Shown: positions 23,826 through 26,461 of the stretch, one piece after another
How the letters are laid out: every line of letters begins with the position of its first letter
Numbering within the stretch: position 1 is the stretch's first letter
Source: Porphyromonadaceae bacterium UBA4259
Lineage (GTDB): Bacteria; Bacteroidota; Bacteroidia; Bacteroidales; Muribaculaceae
Direction: 5' to 3'
DNA: 26,461 nt
Assembly: GCA_002396125.1 (NCBI GenBank)
Contig: DGWL01000031.1
Coordinates: 25,069-51,529 of the forward strand
Notes under the pieces: generated by a model
What the model saw: only the letters and a program-made list of their open reading frames with translations
What the model was told of the DNA's origin: nothing
The model's database searches: none
Made by a program: the position numbers and the translations under genes

Positions 23826-23864
23826 AAAAAACGCCGGCTGCACAAGTGGCAGTCAGCGTTTTTT
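23826..23864. terminator. bidirectional terminator between dnaB and DUF3127 gene
   Basis: AAAAAACGCCGGCTGC (23826-23841) and GCAGTCAGCGTTTTTT (23849-23864) pair over 16 bases with one mismatch and one wobble around a 7-base loop. Runs of A and T on the two sides allow use by both convergent genes. Confidence 0.85.
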
Positions 23865-23899
23865 GGTGTCTTGACGGTACAGCTCGTCCCCAATCGGAC

Positions 23900-24298
23900 T
23901 TAGAAGGGCAGGTCGTCGGCCTCGGTGCCTTGAGTGAAATCGGGCACTTCGGGAGCCGGTGCCGCAGGCTGTGGCATGCCGGCCTCGGCTGGTGGCATGG
24001 GTGCCTGAGCGGTTGCAGCCGGAGCATTGGGGTCAACCTTCTCGGCCTTCCAACCACGAATGCTTGTGTACCAGCGACCGTTATACTCACGGCTCTCAAT
24101 GTCGAAACTCAGGTTCACCATGTCGCCCACGTTAAGAGGGTACTGGTCGGCTCTCTCACCGAAGAAATCGAAACAAATCTTGCGTGGGAAATTGTCGAGA
24201 GTTTCGAGGATGTATTCCTGTTTTTTCCATTGATTACCAGCCTTCGACGTTCCGCTCTGGGGGTCAAGCTTTTGGATAATTCTACCTTTTACTTCCAT
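23900..24298 (-). CDS. DUF3127 protein, OB-fold-like with SSB-type acidic tail
   Basis: The 132-residue protein matches the DUF3127 family. It begins MEVKGRIIQKLDPQSGTSKA, continues with a KKQEYILETLD strand and KICFDFFGE, then VGDMVNLSFDIESREYNGRW, and the domain ends YTSIRGWKAEKV near residue 90. This is a short OB-fold-like barrel similar in layout to single-stranded-DNA-binding proteins. The remaining 40 residues are Pro/Ala-rich and disordered, ending EADDLPF, very like the SSB tail (DDxPF) that docks replication and repair proteins. A DNA-linked role is therefore likely, but binding is inferred. It is convergent with dnaB and divergent from rsfS and has its own promoter. Confidence 0.85.
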   Translation of the reverse strand: MEVKGRIIQKLDPQSGTSKAGNQWKKQEYILETLDNFPRKICFDFFGERADQYPLNVGDMVNLSFDIESREYNGRWYTSIRGWKAEKVDPNAPAATAQAPMPPAEAGMPQPAAPAPEVPDFTQGTEADDLPF

Positions 24299-24347
24299 TG
24301 TAATGTGTGTCTACTATAGTGTTAATAATTTTTTGCGAAATGTGATG

Positions 24348-24377
24348 CAAAGATAGCGAAAACATTTTGTATGCAAA
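24348..24377 (-). promoter_or_regulatory. predicted promoter for DUF3127 gene
   Basis: On the minus strand TTTG (24377-24374), 18 bases, then TATCTTTG (24355-24348). The spacer is slightly short. The leader would be about 45 bases. Confidence 0.55.
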
Positions 24378-24446
24378 AAACAATCTCATGATAATTTATC
24401 AACAAGGCAAAACAAAAAGCAAAAAACACTAAAAATCTTCTTTTTT

Positions 24447-24477
24447 TTTGTCAAGAATAAGAAATGTTCTACCTTTG
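24447..24477 (+). promoter_or_regulatory. predicted promoter for rsfS-ftsH
   Basis: TTTG at 24447-24450, at the end of a nine-T run, a 19-base spacer and TACCTTTG at 24470-24477 match the consensus. The leader to the ATG at 24508 is about 25 bases. Confidence 0.7.
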
Positions 24478-24507
24478 TAGAGAAATAGTAATTAATAATT
24501 GCATTTA

Positions 24508-24867
24508 ATGACTGAAACTAACGAATTAATTGAGAAAATCATCGAAGGCATTCAAGAGAAAAAAGGCCGCGACATCGTGCACATCGACCTCTCAGCACTT
24601 GAGTATGCAACCACCACAGGCTTTGTAATAGCCACCGGCAACACCAAGATTCAAGTTGAAGCCATTGCCGACAGCGTGAGAGAATATGTACAGAAAACCA
24701 CCGGGCAAAAACCCTTCAACTACGATGGCTATCAAAACTCACAATGGATTGTGATTGATTATGGCACGATTTTTGCACATATTTTCCTGCCCGACGAGCG
24801 CGAGCGCTACAATCTTGAGGAACTTTGGGCCGATGCTACCGTCAACCGCATCCCCAACCTTGATTAA
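24508..24867 (+). CDS. rsfS: ribosome silencing factor (Iojap/RsfS family)
   Basis: Starting from the ATG at 24508 (an in-frame TTG three codons upstream is less likely) the protein has 119 residues. It has the RsfS core: GRDIVHIDLSALEYATTTGF, FVIATGNTKIQVEAIADSV, and IVIDYGTIFAHIFLPDERER followed by YNLEELWADA. RsfS binds L14 (uL14) on the 50S subunit and blocks subunit joining when nutrients fall. It lies 65 bases upstream of ftsH in the same direction, an arrangement common in Bacteroidota, and no terminator is visible between the two genes, so they are probably one transcript. Confidence 0.96.
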   Translation: MTETNELIEKIIEGIQEKKGRDIVHIDLSALEYATTTGFVIATGNTKIQVEAIADSVREYVQKTTGQKPFNYDGYQNSQWIVIDYGTIFAHIFLPDERERYNLEELWADATVNRIPNLD

Positions 24868-24932
24868 GACCGCGCAACCGTGGCTTAACAACTCAAGACA
24901 CAACCCCTATTAAAAAAAACTACTGGAGATTA

Positions 24933-26461
24933 ATGAAAAACAACATCTTTGGCACCGGCAACAGCGGCAGTAGCAACAATGCCCGAGGCAAGAAGCCCAA
25001 ATTCAACATCCTGTGGATGTATGTCATCATCATGGCTGTGATTTTGGGCATCTACTGGAGCAACGACATGACAACAAGCCGCGATGTGAGCTGGACACAA
25101 TTCAAGCAGTATATCGAGACAGGTGGTGTGGACAGCATCATCGTCTACAGCAACAAGCAGGAAGCCAACGCATTTGTCAACGACTCGCTTGCCAAGGCTC
25201 TCTTCAAGGACATGCAACCCTCAAAGCACACACGTCCCTACCTGAGTACACAGATTCCATCGAGCGAGAAATTTGAGGATAATGTAAAGGCGTGGAACGA
25301 GAGTGGCGCCTTCAAGGGCGACGTGCGCTATGCCACAGCAAGCGACATAAGCAGCTGGATTTGGGGATTTGGCCCTATCCTACTGCTCATCATCTTCTGG
25401 ATTTGGATGACGAGACGCATGGGTGGCGGCGCCGGCAGCGGAGGCATCTTTAATGTGGGCAAGTCGAAGGCTAAGCTCTTCGACAAGAACGATAACACCA
25501 AGGTCACCTTTAAAGACGTGGCCGGACTAGCCGAGGCAAAAACCGAGGTTGCCGAGATTGTCGACTTCCTCAAGAACCCGCAGCGCTACACCAACCTGGG
25601 CGGTAAGATTCCCAAGGGCGCTCTGCTCGTGGGCCCTCCGGGAACCGGAAAAACCCTCCTTGCCAAGGCTGTTGCCGGCGAGGCCGACGTGCCATTCTTC
25701 TCGCTCTCGGGTAGCGACTTCGTGGAAATGTTTGTTGGCGTTGGAGCCTCGCGTGTGCGCGACCTCTTCCGTCAGGCCAAGGACAAGTCGCCATGCATCA
25801 TTTTCATCGACGAGATTGATGCCGTGGGCCGCGCGCGCGGTAAGAACCCCAACATGGGCTCAAACGATGAGCGCGAGAGTACGCTCAACCAGCTGCTTAC
25901 CGAGATGGACGGCTTCGGGACCAATAGTGGTATCATCATCCTTGCAGCAACCAACCGTGTCGACATCCTCGACAAGGCGCTGTTGCGTGCCGGACGTTTT
26001 GACCGTCAAATCTATGTTGACCTCCCCGAGCTTAACGACCGCAAAGAAATATTCCAAGTGCACCTGCGCGGAGTGAAGACCGACGGCAGCGTAGACCTTG
26101 ACATGCTGTCGCGACAGACCCCCGGCTTCTCGGGAGCCGACATCGCCAACGTGTGCAACGAGGCTGCACTCATCGCCGCCCGTCACCAGAAGGTAGCCGT
26201 GCAAAAGGTTGACTTTAACAACGCCATCGACCGCATCATCGGCGGTCTTGAAAAGCGTTCCAAGGTGATGACCGAGGAAGAGCGCAACTCCATCGCCGTG
26301 CACGAGGCAGGTCATGCCACTGTAAGCTGGCATCTGCAATATGGCGACCCGCTGGTGAAAGTCACTATTGTCCCCCGTGGCAAAGCACTGGGTGCCGCAT
26401 GGTACATGCCCGAAGAGCGACAGATTACTCCACGCCAGGCCTTGCTCGACAAGATTTGCTC
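24933..26461 (+). CDS. ftsH: ATP-dependent zinc metalloprotease FtsH (cut by window edge)
   Basis: The frame from the ATG at 24933 stays open to the window edge for about 509 residues. A GGAG lies four bases upstream. The protein has a cytoplasmic N-terminus, a first membrane segment near 25-43 (ILWMYVIIMAVILGIYW), a periplasmic domain, a second segment near 147-161 (GFGPILLLIIFWIWM), and a glycine-rich linker. The AAA+ domain has Walker A GPPGTGKT near 234 and Walker B IIFIDEIDAVG near 287. The second region of homology is ATNRVDILDKALLRAGRFDR, and the protease active site HEAGH begins at residue 457. It degrades membrane and short-lived cytoplasmic proteins. The C-terminal part with the third zinc ligand is outside the window. 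Confidence 0.97.
   Translation, partial: MKNNIFGTGNSGSSNNARGKKPKFNILWMYVIIMAVILGIYWSNDMTTSRDVSWTQFKQYIETGGVDSIIVYSNKQEANAFVNDSLAKALFKDMQPSKHTRPYLSTQIPSSEKFEDNVKAWNESGAFKGDVRYATASDISSWIWGFGPILLLIIFWIWMTRRMGGGAGSGGIFNVGKSKAKLFDKNDNTKVTFKDVAGLAEAKTEVAEIVDFLKNPQRYTNLGGKIPKGALLVGPPGTGKTLLAKAVAGEADVPFFSLSGSDFVEMFVGVGASRVRDLFRQAKDKSPCIIFIDEIDAVGRARGKNPNMGSNDERESTLNQLLTEMDGFGTNSGIIILAATNRVDILDKALLRAGRFDRQIYVDLPELNDRKEIFQVHLRGVKTDGSVDLDMLSRQTPGFSGADIANVCNEAALIAARHQKVAVQKVDFNNAIDRIIGGLEKRSKVMTEEERNSIAVHEAGHATVSWHLQYGDPLVKVTIVPRGKALGAAWYMPEERQITPRQALLDKIC

Noticed and set aside
1..26461. Search for tRNA, rRNA, IS element, phage, toxin-antitoxin or defence genes
   Set aside because: None supported by reading; all larger open frames that are not shadows are assigned to the families listed.

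Overview
The window looks like a chromosomal segment of a gut-type Bacteroidales (phylum Bacteroidota). The evidence is the set of protein families (Bacteroides-type dipeptidyl peptidase III with HECLGH, BspA-like leucine-rich repeats, thioester-less alpha-2-macroglobulin, DUF3127, the rsfS-ftsH pair), the scarcity of Shine-Dalgarno sequences, and repeated matches to the Bacteroidota promoter pattern TTTG-N19-21-TAnnTTTG upstream of genes. A Muribaculaceae or Prevotellaceae origin is plausible but is only an inference. I saw no rRNA, tRNA, CRISPR array, insertion sequence or phage gene.

Layout. (1) 1-2615, minus strand: etfB, etfA and the start of an acyl-CoA dehydrogenase form an electron-transfer operon transcribed towards the left edge. 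(2) 2797-6294, minus: a secreted two-domain enzyme (GH9 glycosidase plus NodB-type deacetylase), then a metallo-beta-lactamase-fold lactonase-like hydrolase with its own promoter and terminator. (3) 6615-9291, plus: exported dipeptidyl peptidase III, then a short AlkD-like HEAT protein whose promoter abuts the terminator of the peptidase gene. (4) 9311-10405, minus: dinB, convergent with the AlkD-like gene. (5) 10510-12401, plus: a putative lipoprotein, probably translated from a leaderless or nearly leaderless mRNA, and a secreted DUF3298-like protein. (6) 12485-19453, minus: a very large alpha-2-macroglobulin-family protein followed 33 bases later by a BspA-like repeat protein. (7) 19641-22078, plus: a secreted CE7/AXE1-type acetyl esterase followed 26 bases later by an acyltransferase-3 membrane protein. 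(8) 22193-26461, mainly plus: dnaB, then convergent DUF3127 (OB-like, with an SSB-like acidic tail), then rsfS and ftsH, which is cut by the right edge.

Most of the content is housekeeping (replication, ribosome silencing, membrane proteolysis, electron transfer) mixed with envelope and secreted proteins for polysaccharide or peptide processing. I found no clear multi-gene unknown system. The observations most worth a second look are the GH9-deacetylase fusion, the thioester-less A2M paired with an LRR protein, the predicted leaderless lipoprotein transcript, the terminator/promoter overlap at 8702-8756, and the esterase/acyltransferase pair.
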